64,000 nt of DNA. Origin: Begonia masoniana (lineage: Eukaryota; Streptophyta; Magnoliopsida; Cucurbitales; Begoniaceae). Positions 11,801 through 22,817 of the stretch are shown in pieces. The translations under genes and the position numbers were made by a program. The notes under the pieces are model-generated. The model had not been told where the DNA came from and made no database searches. It saw only the letters and a list, made by a program, of their open reading frames with translations. The stretch is from contig CM039508.1 of the NCBI GenBank assembly GCA_022432975.1, positions 28,647,008 to 28,711,007 of the forward strand, in the 5' to 3' direction. The stretch's first letter is position 1, and the number at the start of each line of letters is the position of its first letter.

Positions 11801-13766
11801 AGTGACCGGATGATGAAAAATGTGAACAGTAACCGGATGATGAAAAATGTGAACAGTGACCGGATGATGAAAAATGTGAACAGTAACCGGATGATGAAAA
11901 ATGTGAACAGTAACCGGATGATGAAAAATGTGAACAGTGACCGGATGATGAAAAATGTGAACAGTAACCGGATGATGAAAAATGTGAACAGTAACCGGAT
12001 GATGAAAAATGTGAACAGTGACCGGATGATGAAAATTGTGAACAGTGACCGGATGATGAAAATTGTGAACAGTAACCGGATGATGAAAAATGTGAACAGT
12101 AACCGGATGATGAAAAATGTGAACAGTGACCGGATGATGAAAAATGTGAACAGTAACCGGATGATGAAAATTGTGAACAGTAACCGGATGATGAAAAATG
12201 TGAACAGTAACCGGATGATGAAAATTGTGAACAGTAACCGGATGATGAAAAATGTGAACAGTAACCGGATGATGAAAATTGTGAACAGTAACCGGATGAT
12301 GAAAAATGTGAACAGTGACCGGATGATGAAAAATGTGAACAGTGACCGGATGATGCAAACTACATGGTAAGCTCTAAAACCAGAACTGTCCATGCACAGA
12401 CTGACAGAAATATTCCAAACAAATTCAAGAATACTTTAAAACATGGTTCAACTGTCAAATACAGAGGTTTTAAACATCAATACAGGTTCCATACATCGTT
12501 TACAAACCACAAATTCGTACAGAACTGGACCTACATTTTAAATGTTTTAAAATTCAAAAGCTATACAATATTGGACATAACTTCAGAAAACACATTCTCA
12601 AAGGATTAACTCTTGTCTGACTGCAGCAGCCAAACCCCGTGAGCTCTATCCATCAACTACATTAGCTCGTCATTTTGAGGCACAAGGTCCTCATTTGGAG
12701 TATCCTTACATACAACATGAAGTTCATCTATGAGCCTAGAGCTATCAAGTAAGGACATACTAGAATGCAGTGTGCATATGCTATGCATGAACATTTTCAA
12801 ATACATGAACATTACATTTCATTACATTACGTTTCACTGGACAGGAAGGTATAAGTGGGCAGAGGAGCTGGCGCAACAGGAGTACATGCCACAACAGGAC
12901 ATAACAGGAGTACATGACAGGATGCCAGTCCTCATCCACACTTAACCATACATTTCATTACAGGTTTTATCTTACTTAACTTCAAACCGTGTACAGAAAA
13001 CATTTTCATGACTTTCAGAGAAAACGTGTATGCATGAACATTCATAGACATGCGACAGAATAATAAGCAGAAAAAGCAGAATATAAAATAGAATACACTT
13101 AACCTAAACATAACCTATGGTTTAACTACCCAACAGAAATCCCGACAACATAAACCTAGTACCTCCGTGTTGTAGGGCCTTAAGGGCCAAACCTAAACGT
13201 ATGAACTTACCTGTTGTCCGAAATGCAGCAAGCTATGCGCGCACAACAACGTTGGTTCGCGAACCTATAGCATGCATAAACGGACATTAACCCTAAACAT
13301 CACGAAACTAGCAAATGAATAAACAAAAAAAATCGTTTTCTATCTAAGATGATTACCTTAGACCGAAAAGCAGGTGGAAAATCAAAGAAGGAAGAAACTC
13401 CTTGCGTTGGTTTTCTTTAACCGAAAGAGAGAAGCAGAGAGGAAAATGAGAGAGAGCAGAGAGGGAAAATGTCTCACGTAGGAGGAAGAGAAGGAAATGG
13501 GATACATGGCTTGTCTTCTTCCACAAGTTTGCCAAGTGTCAATCATCCATTTGATTTCTCCCACCAACCTTAATTTCTTCCTAATTTGCCCTTCCATTGG
13601 TTTTTAACTAAAACATTATTTAGTTAATCGATTCGGTCTCACGAATCACCCTCGTTCGATTAAACACGTCGACAATTTTATTAAAAACAATCATTGCATT
13701 AATATCGGAGAAATTCCGTTTACATATTCGGGGAATTATTACATAGGCAAAATGCCGGGTGTTACA
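8817..13766 (-). repeat. 5' LTR of Tekay element (4950 bp)
   Basis: Begins TGTGACAGCCCGC and ends GGGTGTTACA on the plus strand, as does 1254-4195. It is 2008 bp longer because its minisatellite (9239-12355) has about 115 units. Next to the array at 12356 it lacks about 200 bp that are present in the 3' LTR at 2589-2795. The rest is nearly identical to the other LTR, pointing to a fairly recent insertion. Confidence 0.93.
9239..12355. repeat. 27-bp minisatellite, about 115 units (5' LTR)
   Basis: Same unit family as 1726-2588. Units with TGG after CCGG are frequent from 9239 to about 10370, where they form 81-bp higher-order triplets, and are absent from about 10370 to 12355, where only ATG-type units occur. 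Short deletions in units near 9353 and 9699 break the 27-bp phase. The array is open in several frames on both strands, which comes from its period and not from coding. Confidence 0.95.
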
Positions 13767-13771
13767 ATGTC
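13767..13771. repeat. TSD ATGTC, right copy (Tekay element)
   Basis: Directly follows the LTR end TGTTACA and equals 1249-1253. Confidence 0.95.
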
Positions 13772-15132
13772 CCAATTGGTTAGATTCTTACCCACAACAC
13801 TGCGAAGAAGGGTTCTTAAGGTCCTATTCACCACTTCCGTTTGACCATCCGTTTGGGGATGAAAAGATGTACTAAAGATAGTTTAGTCTCTAATTTCTTC
13901 GAGGGTCTTCCAAAAAGTTCTAAAAAATTTGGTATCACGATCAGACACAATAGATTGGGGCACTCCATGGAGCCTAACTATTTCCTTGAAGAATATGTCG
14001 GCTATAGCAGCAGAGTCATCAGTTTTATTACAGGCGACAAAATGTGCCATTTTGGAGAATCTATCCACTACTACTAAGATTGAGTCCTTATTATGACCCG
14101 TCTGTGGTAACCCTAAAATAAAATCCATGCTAATTTCTACCCAATGGTGTGTAGGGATTGGTAAAGGAAGGTAGAGTCCTTGGGGTAGAATCTTGCTTTT
14201 GGCCTTCTTACAAATAATGCATTGCTCAACGGAGTGGTGCACATCTTTGATCATATGAGGCCAATAAAATCTCTCTTTTAACAGCTCTAGGGTTTTCTTC
14301 TCTCCAAAATGTCCGGACAATCCTCCACCATGAGCTTCTTTGAGAAGACATTGTCTCAGACTGCAATTGGGAATACATAATTTTCCTCCTTTAAAAAAAA
14401 ATTCATCTACCATACTATATCCACATCCCGCCTTGCTTTGACAATTTTGAGAAGGCGTTCCAAAATCTTTGTCGGATTCATACAAAGTTTTTATCCACTC
14501 GAATCCGAAGAATCTGACGCCTAATTCTGTTAAGAGGATACGTCTTCATGATAGAGCGTCGGCAACGGTGTTATCAGATCCTTTCAAATATTTCAAAATG
14601 TATAGAAATCTTTCTAAGAATTCCACCCATTTTGCGTGTCTTTTATTGAGTTTGTGCTGACTTTTGATATCTTTCTACGGATGGTGGTCAGAATGGATCA
14701 CAAACTCTTTTGATAGGAGATAATGTTGCCAATGCTCAATAGCTCTTATCACAGCATAAAACTCCTTGTCATATGTGGAGTAGTTAAGTGCAGCTCCTTT
14801 TAATTTCTCGCTAAAATATGCAAGAAGTTTACCATCTTGCATCAATATGGCTCCAATGCCAATTCTGGAGGCATCACTCTTAATCTCGAAAACCTTATTG
14901 AAATCGGGAAGTGCTAACACTAGGGATTGACAAAGTTTTTCTTTTATTAGGCCGAAGCTACTTTGACAAATGGGGGTCCACTTAAAATCCACTCCTTTCT
15001 TGGTGAGGTCAGTAATAGGAGCAACTAATGAACTGAAGTCTTTAATAAACCTCCTATAAAAAGAGGCTAATCCGTGAAAACTACAAACTTTAGTGATACT
15101 ATTGGGTGTGGGTCATTCCTTGATGGCTTTAA
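13772..15132 (-). pseudogene. Element A RNase H and integrase fragment
   Basis: Reading right to left: the RT/RNase H connection starts at 15132, in exact continuation of 28172. It carries [17 protein letters not shown] and [18 protein letters not shown], then breaks in the DHHP region by a frameshift near 14675. The integrase begins before 14485 with [18 protein letters not shown] and CIICKKAKSK (zinc-binding region), [10 protein letters not shown] and VSDRDTKF (two catalytic Asp). A stop follows near 13883, but the same frame resumes with [13 protein letters not shown], giving the catalytic Glu, and runs to the TSD. A Trp-to-stop change (TGA) is visible near 15116. Homology to B is continuous. 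The block is bounded by the Tekay insertion on the left and element B on the right. Confidence 0.85.
15128..15132. repeat. TSD TTTAA, left copy (element B)
   Basis: Directly before the LTR start TGATGTGCC; repeated at 28167-28171. Confidence 0.93.
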
Positions 15133-16111
15133 TGATGTGCCCCGTAGGCCCATTACACGATCCCAGACCCGAGTCCACAATTTGACTAACACACTTGTCT
15201 CTTTTGCAGGTCATGGTTATGGTTCATGTGAAGACTTGGAAGACACCGTGGACGACTTGAAGTGGGAGATTAAAGCTGGAGACGTTGACCAACCGAAGCA
15301 TCTCCTCATGTGGAAAGACTAAAGAGACACCTTAATGCTCACATGGGAATTTGTCTTCCCGAGCTTTAATATTTGTTGCTTTTTTGAAATTTCAAACTTA
15401 TTGGCAAACGTTGGCCTTCTTGTTAAACTTTATTAGATGCATGTTAGGATTAGATGCATGTTAGGATTATATGGATGTTAGGATTAGATGAATGATAGGA
15501 TTAGTTGGTGGCTTGGTTTGGCCCATTGAAGTTGAAGACATGTCCAAGCCCAAGCCCAAGCCCACCATTAGGTCTATATATTCATGGCATTGGTGTTTGT
15601 AACTTTTTTTGGATGATTTTTATGAGCACCCACGGATTTCTCTCATTGAAGAAGAAGAAGCTTGGAGCAAGGAGCTTCCAAGGTAAGCTCGGTTGACAAC
15701 AACCGAGGGGTCGCGCCCCCGAACCATTCTTCTAGCTTGGTAGCTAGTTGCAGTGGAATTTGCCACCTCCTTCTCACTCTTTGAGGGCGGAAAACAGCAA
15801 GGAGTGGCCTTAACCGGTTCCTTGAATCGAGTTTTCTTCCTTGGAAGAAACTCTTGCGAAGCTCCATTGAGCACTCACTGGCCGATTCTCAGAAAATATT
15901 CATAACTAACTCAATCAACGGATCTGGACCACAAACTTCACCAGCATACATCTCACTCACTTCACACACTCACCTAAACTTTCATTTCATTCCGAGCTTG
16001 TTTAGTATTTCTTTGACATTTATATTCTCGGATTTCTCGGTTTTTCCAGCACTAGGGAACTAACGGTCTTTTCGAGTTCTAGAGTCGTGTTTTGCAGGTC
16101 GGAGCTCAACA
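15133..16111 (+). repeat. Element B 5' LTR (979 bp)
   Basis: Begins TGATGTGCCCCG and ends GAGCTCAACA. It contains the pol tail sequence (to about 15322), a CAAGCC repeat near 15545 and TATATATTC near 15576, a weak TATA candidate. Compared with the 3' LTR and with the partial copy at 17826-18623 it has several one-base deletions, for example near 15776, 15845 and 15868. Confidence 0.92.
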
Positions 16112-16113
16112 TT

Positions 16114-16124
16114 TGGTATCAGAG
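16114..16124 (+). other. Primer-binding site (element B)
   Basis: TGGTATCAGAG, two bases after the LTR end: initiator-Met tRNA type. Confidence 0.9.
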
Positions 16125-16829
16125 ATTGGATAGCTCCCTTAGGTGAGGGAAACCAGATCGGTTTGGTTTTCCAAACCCATTTGGTTGCCCAAAACCGAGG
16201 CACCAAAACCGGGTGCTTGCTGTTCTTCATTTTCGTTTGGTGTTCTTGCTGTTTTCTTACCTTCTCTTTTAGTTTCCTTTAGTTTCTTGCAAAGATCATT
16301 TCCAAAACGTTTTATTAGTTTTCTGCAACTTTGAGCTTGAGTTTTTGAAAAGTATTCCACCATTTTGTGTGCTTATTTTCCTTCTTTTTTGGTAGAACAA
16401 AACCCTAACAAACTTAGTACTTGCTGTTTTCTTTCTCTTTTTAGTTTGCTGACTTGGCTGCTGTGTATCTCACTTTTCCAGCACTTAAGAACATTTTGTT
16501 ATATCACAGATCTGAACATTAAGAAATATGTTGGATTAACATCATTTGTGTTGGTTTAAGTTGCTGCTTAGTGGTTTAAGTTGCTGTTTAGTGTTTGTTT
16601 ATTTTACTTATTGTTGTTTATTATGTTGTGTCAAATCCGAGTTTAATGTTTAGTGTTTTGTTGCTGTTAGTTAATATATTGTTCTATTGAAAATTATTTA
16701 CCTTTACATTTGATTTTGCATTGGTAAAGTAAGTGTTGCTAAAACGGGAAAAGGCTAAGTAAAGTGCATAACCTAAACTAATCCCTATTCAGTGTTGCTT
16801 TATGTCGCTTTCCCTTTACGCATAGTTTT

Positions 16830-17606
<777 letters not shown>

Positions 17607-17825
17607 ATATATGTTAGGGTGCCTAAGAATTAATTTGCATGTTCATGTTAGATTATATATTAACAGTTTCACTAAAATGTTTAAAGATGCATCCGAATCG
17701 GTTGATGATGTCATTTAGGGATTTTAACTGTTGGTTAGTGAATTTGACCTTCATGAATAGCACTTCATAACTTTGGCTAAAGTGTCAAGTTTTTGAGGAG
17801 TCACCGAGCAAATCGAAGCTATCGA

Positions 17826-18623
17826 AAAGAGACACCTTAATGCTCACATGGGAATTTGTCTTCCCGAGCTTTAATATTTGTTGCTTTTTTGAAATTTCAA
17901 ACTTATTGGCAAACGTTGGCCTTCTTGTTAAACTTTATTAGATGCATGTTAGGATTAGATGCATGTTAGGATTATATGGATGTTAGGATTAGATGAATGA
18001 TAGGATTAGTTGGTGGCTTGGTTTGGCCCATTGAAGTTGAAGACATGTCCAAGCCCAAGCCCAAGCCCACCATTAGGTCTATATATTCATGGCATTGGTG
18101 TTTGTAACTTTTTTTGGATGATTTTTATGAGCACCCACGGATTTCTCTCATTGAAGAAGAAGAAGCTTGGAGCAAGGAGCTTCCAAGGTAAGCTCGGTTG
18201 ACAACAACCGAGGGGTCGCGCCCCCGAACCATTCTTCTAGCTTGGTAGCTAGTTGCAGTGGAATTTGCCACCTCCTTCTCCACTCTTTTGAGGGCGGAAA
18301 ACAGCAAGGAGTGGCCTTAACCGGTTCCTTGAATCGAGTTTTCTTCCTTGGAAGAAACTCTTGCCGGAAGCTCCATTGAAGCACTCACTGGCCGATTCTC
18401 AGAAAATATTCATAACTAACTCAAATCAACGGATCTGGACCACAAACTTCACCAGCATACATCTCACTCACTTCACAACACTCACCTAAACTTTCATTTC
18501 ATTCCGAGCTTGTTTAGTATTTCTTTGACATTTATATTCTCGGATTTCTCGGTTTTTCCAGCACTAGGGAACTAACGGTCTTTTCGAGTTCTAGAGTCGT
18601 GTTTTGCAGGTCGGAGCTCAACA
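17826..18623 (+). repeat. Partial LTR copy inside element B
   Basis: Matches 15321-16111 and 27386-28166, ends GAGCTCAACA, and is followed by a second PBS copy (TGGTATCAGAG at 18626-18636). It lacks the LTR 5' end and is part of the tandem duplication, not a separate insertion; no TSD is present. Confidence 0.88.
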
Positions 18624-19347
18624 TTTGGTATCAGAGATTGGATAGCTCCCTTAGGTGAGGGAAACCAGATCGGTTTGGTTTTCCAAACCCATTTGGTTGC
18701 CCAAAACCGAGGCACCAAAACCGGGTGCTTGCTGTTCTTCATTTTCGGTTTGGTGTTCTTGCTGTTTTTCTTACCTTCTCTTTTAGTTTCCTTTAGTTTC
18801 TTGCAAAGATCATTTCCAAAACGTTTTTATTAGTTTTCTGCAACTTTGAGCTTGAGTTTTTGAAAAGTATTCCACCATTTTTGTGTTGCTTATTTTCCTT
18901 CTTTTTTGGTAGAACAAACCCTAACAAACTTAGTACTTGCTGTTTTCTTTCTCTTTTTAGTTTGCTGACTTGGCTGCTGTGTATCTCACTTTTCCAGCAC
19001 TTAAGAACATTTTGTTATAATCACAGATCTGAACATTAAGAAATATGTTTGATTAACATCATTTTGTGTTGGTTTAAGTTGCTGCTTAGTGGTTTAAGTT
19101 GCTGTTTAGTGTTTGTTTATTTTACTTATTGTTGTTTTATTATGTTGTGTCAAATCCGAGTTTAATGTTTAGTGTTTTGTGCTGTTAGTTAATATATTGT
19201 TCTATTGAAAATTATTTTACCTTTACATTTGATTTTGCATTGGTAAAGTAAGTGTTGCTAAACGGGAAAAGGCTAAGTAAAGTGCATAACCTAAACTAAT
19301 CCCTATTCAGTGTTGCTTTATGTCGCTTTCCCTTTACGCATAGTTTT

Positions 19348-19349
<2 letters not shown>

Positions 19350-19389
<40 letters not shown>

Positions 19390-19551
19390 CTATATATATA
19401 TATATATATCCATATATATATATATACATATATATATACATACATACATATACATATACATATATATATACATACATACATATATATATAATACCTATAT
19501 TAACTATATACTATATTTAATTATACATAATATATATATATATATATATAT
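19350..19551. repeat. Interrupted AT/ATAC low-complexity tract
   Basis: AT repeats broken by C-containing units (CATACATA, TATACATA). Counterpart of the perfect array at 16833-17600. Confidence 0.9.
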
Positions 19552-19959
19552 GTTATGTTGCTAAGATAATTAATTGCATGTTCATGTTAGATTATATATA
19601 ACAAGTTCACTAAACTGTTAAAGAGCATGCACGAATCGGTTGATGTCATTTAGGGATTAAACTGTTTGTTAGTGAATTTGACCTTTCATGACTAGAACTG
19701 TCATAACTTTGGCTACAAGTGTCAGTTTTTGACGAGTCACCTAGCAAATCGAAGCTATCGAAAAGATCTATAACACACAGGCCGTGCCTGTGACAATCAC
19801 GTTTTAATCCCAAAATCGGTCTGCTAAACCCTCAAACATGCGTTTCAAAATTTTTAGGTCGCAATTCTAGTTAGGTTTCCCACCTTTATATTCCCTAACA
19901 CCCGTGATCAACTTGAACCTAATTAATATTTCCTTCCTAAAACTTTAGTATTCACATGA

Positions 19960-20122
19960 ATGAAGACTAGGAGTGCAATTAACCGAGAGCTAAACCAAGA
20001 TATGAATCAAGAATCGAACCGGGACAAGGACATTCCCCCAACCCGAGACTCACACCCACAAGAGGGAGAGCATAGCATGCAAGGACAATTAGATGGACTT
20101 AGTGGAGAAGTTAACCATATAG
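19960..20122 (+). pseudogene. gag: Element B gag N-terminus, separated by solo LTR
   Basis: An ATG at 19960 opens a frame of 54 codons that includes EGEHSMQGQLDGLSGEVN, similar to the gag start of element A (SMQDGMQGQINALTGLVN). It runs into the TSD TATAG and the solo LTR. Reading on from 22789 after the solo LTR, with one TSD copy kept, restores the same frame. This shows both that 19960 is the likely gag start and that the solo LTR split an open gag. Confidence 0.8.
20118..20122. repeat. TSD TATAG, left copy (solo LTR in B)
   Basis: Directly before TGTAACACCCG; repeated at 22784-22788. Confidence 0.92.
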
Positions 20123-20283
20123 TGTAACACCCGACATTTCGGCCAGGTGATTTTCTGACCATTTTCATTGTCACCCTCTTATTTAACCTTTATGATTTAA
20201 AATTTAATGTTAAGATAAATTATTACAAGTTAAGTAAAACTAGGTTGGGTGGCAGTTTTGTAAATTAAAATCGATGGATTTAG

Positions 20284-20291
20284 TATAAATA
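20284..20291 (+). promoter_or_regulatory. Putative LTR TATA box
   Basis: TATAAATA, 161 bp inside the solo LTR, in the sense orientation of the LTR. Confidence 0.5.
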
Positions 20292-21100
20292 GGAAATGGA
20301 AACCTTAAATCTCATTTATTGCCACTGTAGCCGACATTCCCTCTCGGCGATTTCTTCTCTTCCAAGTTCTTGCTCTCGGCTACCAGAACTTTCCTCTGCC
20401 GACGACCGGTTTCGAGCTTGCTCTTCTCTGGAAATCCACACCCGAGGTATGAAATGGACAATGTAGTCATTCATTAGTAAATAGAGCTCTGTTTTCAGCT
20501 CGGCACTGAGTTCGGATATTTTTAGCAGTGGCCGAGTAGCTTTAGACTTTTTAAAATCTGAGAGTAGAAATGTCATCCCGAATCGATTCTGAGCATTTTA
20601 AGTAACCAACTCGGATTTAATCAATGGTAAAACCTGTCCACCTAGTTTCGGATTTCAGACTGCAGTGTGTCAACAGAGGAATCGGAATGACTTTAGCTGT
20701 TAGATCCTAGGATGGTTTATGATTAGGACTATTAGGACTTTGTTTTAACTACTGTAATGTACATGTTTTAGGTGAAGAAGTTTAAAGGAAAGAAGCTCGG
20801 ATTGCTAAGGAATCCAGGTAAGTGAATGTGTTAAGATTTCCGGCCACTAGGGCCCTACACCGCAAGGGTATTAGGAAATCACTGAAATGTTAACTTGTTG
20901 ACTATGATTTGTTATTTCCACGACATGAAGAAGTTGTGTAAGTAAATGTAAAGTTACAGGATGTTCTACTTGTCCTTATGGTATGACTTTTCTCTGTGAA
21001 CCTCATGTCTATGTATTATGCCCACGTTTATGATTAAGTAGAGAATATGAAAAGTAAATGTAACCATAATTAAGTGCAGAACGGGGAAAAGACTATGCTA

Positions 21101-21349
21101 TGTATGACTCGCGAATTCTCCCACTGGTGGAGGCCGAGTAATGATATGTATGACTCGCGAAATCTCCCACTGGTGGAGGCCGAGTAATGATATGTATGAC
21201 TCGCGAAATCTCCCACTGGTGGAGGCCGAGTTAATGATATGTATGGCTCGCGAATTCTCCCACTGGGGAGGCCGAGTGATGTATCATGATTGCCGCGATA
21301 GGCAAATGATTATGTACGACTGCCGCGATAGGCAAATGACTATGTACCC
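21101..21349. repeat. 46-bp tandem repeat (4 units) and 27-bp repeat (2 units)
   Basis: Units start at 21101, 21147, 21193 and about 21240. Each contains ACTCGCGAA, CTCCCACTGG and GAGGCCGAGT. They are followed by two copies of a GCCGCGATAGGCAAATGA unit (about 21290-21345). All lie inside the solo LTR. Confidence 0.88.
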
Positions 21350-21839
21350 CAGTCTTCCTCCCTCGTTCCCTGCCTTAATACATGTTATGTAAAGGATAAA
21401 GATGAACATGAATGAAGAATGGTTTATGAACTTATGTCCCTTTAAATTGTGTACTCATGTATATCCGTCAGCATGCATTCCTTACTAAGCATTAGGCTTA
21501 TAGTTAAACCTTATGGTGTAGGTGAAGAAGGTTCAGGTGAGGATGTTATGTTCAAAGAGGATGCTTAAGGCTGGTTGCTGGAGGATGCTCAAGGTGACAG
21601 TGCGGGACTGGAGAGGCGATTTATGACCCCTGGTTAAGACTCTTATGTTACAGTATGTTAAAGAATATGGTAGTTTAAGTAGGATGAGATTATTTAAAAC
21701 GTTGAGCTTTGAAACTGTCTAGTGGATCATTGAGTCAGGGAATGATTATATAGATTTATAAATGGTCAGTTGCTTAAGTCTTCCGCTATATGCATTTTGA
21801 ATGAGTTGTGTTTTCTTTCTGTTGGAAGGAGTCATTTGA

Positions 21840-22590
21840 TGATTTAGAGTTCTCTACCGTAAGACGGAAGCTGGAAGAGGTAGTCTTCCGGCTGACGTCA
21901 TCGGCAGATGCCGAGAGTTAATTGTTTGATGGTTTAGTCTTCCGGCTGACGTCATCGGCAGATGCCGAAGGGTAGATGTTTGTTGGTTTAGTCTTCCGGC
22001 TGACGTCATCCGCTGTATGAGTTCTAATGAATCTGTGGTTTATTCTGTTGGTGTCCCGGTATTAAGTTTGAAGTTATGATGTTTGTGCTGCCGGTAGACG
22101 AAATGTATTTGTCTATCGGAAGGTGTGAGTGTTATTATGGAGTTTAGAAATCGGTAGATGAAGTTTACTGGTCTACCGGAAGAAGAAGATGTTAGGTTAA
22201 TGTTCAGTAGTCGGTAGATGAAAGTACTTGTCTATCGGCAGGAGATGTAGTGCCACGTCATCGGCAGATGATGTGAGTTAATCTACCAGAAGATGTAGTG
22301 CCACGTCATCGGCAGATGATGTGAGTTAATCTATCGGAAGATGTAGTATAAATGCCATCGGCAGATGTTGTGTGTTGCCATCGGCAGATGGAGTGCCTTG
22401 TCATCGGTAGATAAGTCAGTCTTTTGTCGTTGTAATTGAGTGATGATTTAATTGGTCACGCGTGATGCACGTGACCGTCGGCAGATGCAAATATGGGTGC
22501 CTGCCGATAGATGTCTAATGAATCATGTGAGATGCACGTGCAGGCCGGTAGAACAACTGGATGTTTGTCTTTTAGCGACCGGCAGGAGTG
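21840..22590. repeat. CGGCAGATG-rich tandem repeats in solo LTR
   Basis: About three units of roughly 63 bp with CTTCCGGCTGACGTCATC and GGCAGATGCCGA (21880-22015) and two units of about 47 bp with CCACGTCATCGGCAGATGA (22250-22345). Diverged single motifs (CATCGGCAGATG, TCTACCGGAAG) extend to about 22560. Confidence 0.8.
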
Positions 22591-22783
22591 AAAGCTAAAT
22601 GTGGTTGTTCAGCGAACTTAAGTTAAGTTAGAATGAGATTTGATATATATATAAAAAAAAATATATATGTAAAATGTGAAAGTCTGTTGAGAGATAGTAA
22701 GTGAATGTAATAATAGTAAAAGTCAAGCAAACGATTAATGAAAGGACATGAACACGTGACGGCTCCTGGCCGGGGTCGTTACA

Positions 22784-22788
22784 TATAG
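22784..22788. repeat. TSD TATAG, right copy (solo LTR in B)
   Basis: Directly after the LTR end GTTACA and equal to 20118-20122. Confidence 0.92.
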
Positions 22789-22817
22789 GCCAACAACTTA
22801 AGGACTTAACTCTTAGC

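Larger units (their letters stand above)
1254..13766 (-). mobile_element. Tekay/Del-type Ty3/gypsy retrotransposon inserted in element A
   Basis: A complete element of 12,513 bp on the minus strand with perfect 5-bp TSDs. In sense order: 5' LTR 8817-13766, PBS 8802-8812, gag 8655-7707, pol 7706-4236, polypurine tract 4196-4215, 3' LTR 1254-4195. LTR ends on the sense strand are TGTAACACC and GCTGTCACA. Tekay/Del assignment comes from the long LTRs, the protease of the xTHSF type, the RT motif FIDD and the C-terminal chromodomain with [17 protein letters not shown]. The two LTRs differ by 2 kb, mainly through a 27-bp minisatellite. It interrupts A's integrase. It cannot be autonomous as it stands: gag has a frameshift and a stop, and the protease active site is changed. 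Confidence 0.95.
20123..22783 (+). mobile_element. Solo LTR, Tekay-type, inserted in element B gag
   Basis: A 2661-bp segment beginning TGTAACACCCGACA and ending GTCGTTACA with TSD TATAG on both sides, and no internal gag, pol, PBS or PPT. Start and end resemble the other Tekay-type LTRs in the window. TATAAATA at 20284-20291 fits an LTR promoter in the plus orientation. The 3' half is full of tandem repeats (21101-21349, 21880-22590). Formed by LTR-LTR recombination, the usual origin of solo LTRs (inference). It is the youngest insertion that can be ordered here. Confidence 0.9.

Noticed and set aside
9239..12355. CRISPR array
   Set aside because: Units are contiguous without unique spacers, in plant retrotransposon LTR sequence.
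9115..12393. Frames of 888-1092 codons on both strands
   Set aside because: Produced by a 27-bp tandem repeat whose period is a multiple of three; no composition or domain of a real protein.
17826..18623. Separate solo LTR of the B family
   Set aside because: Lacks the LTR 5' end and any TSD, and is followed by B leader and PBS; part of a tandem duplication.
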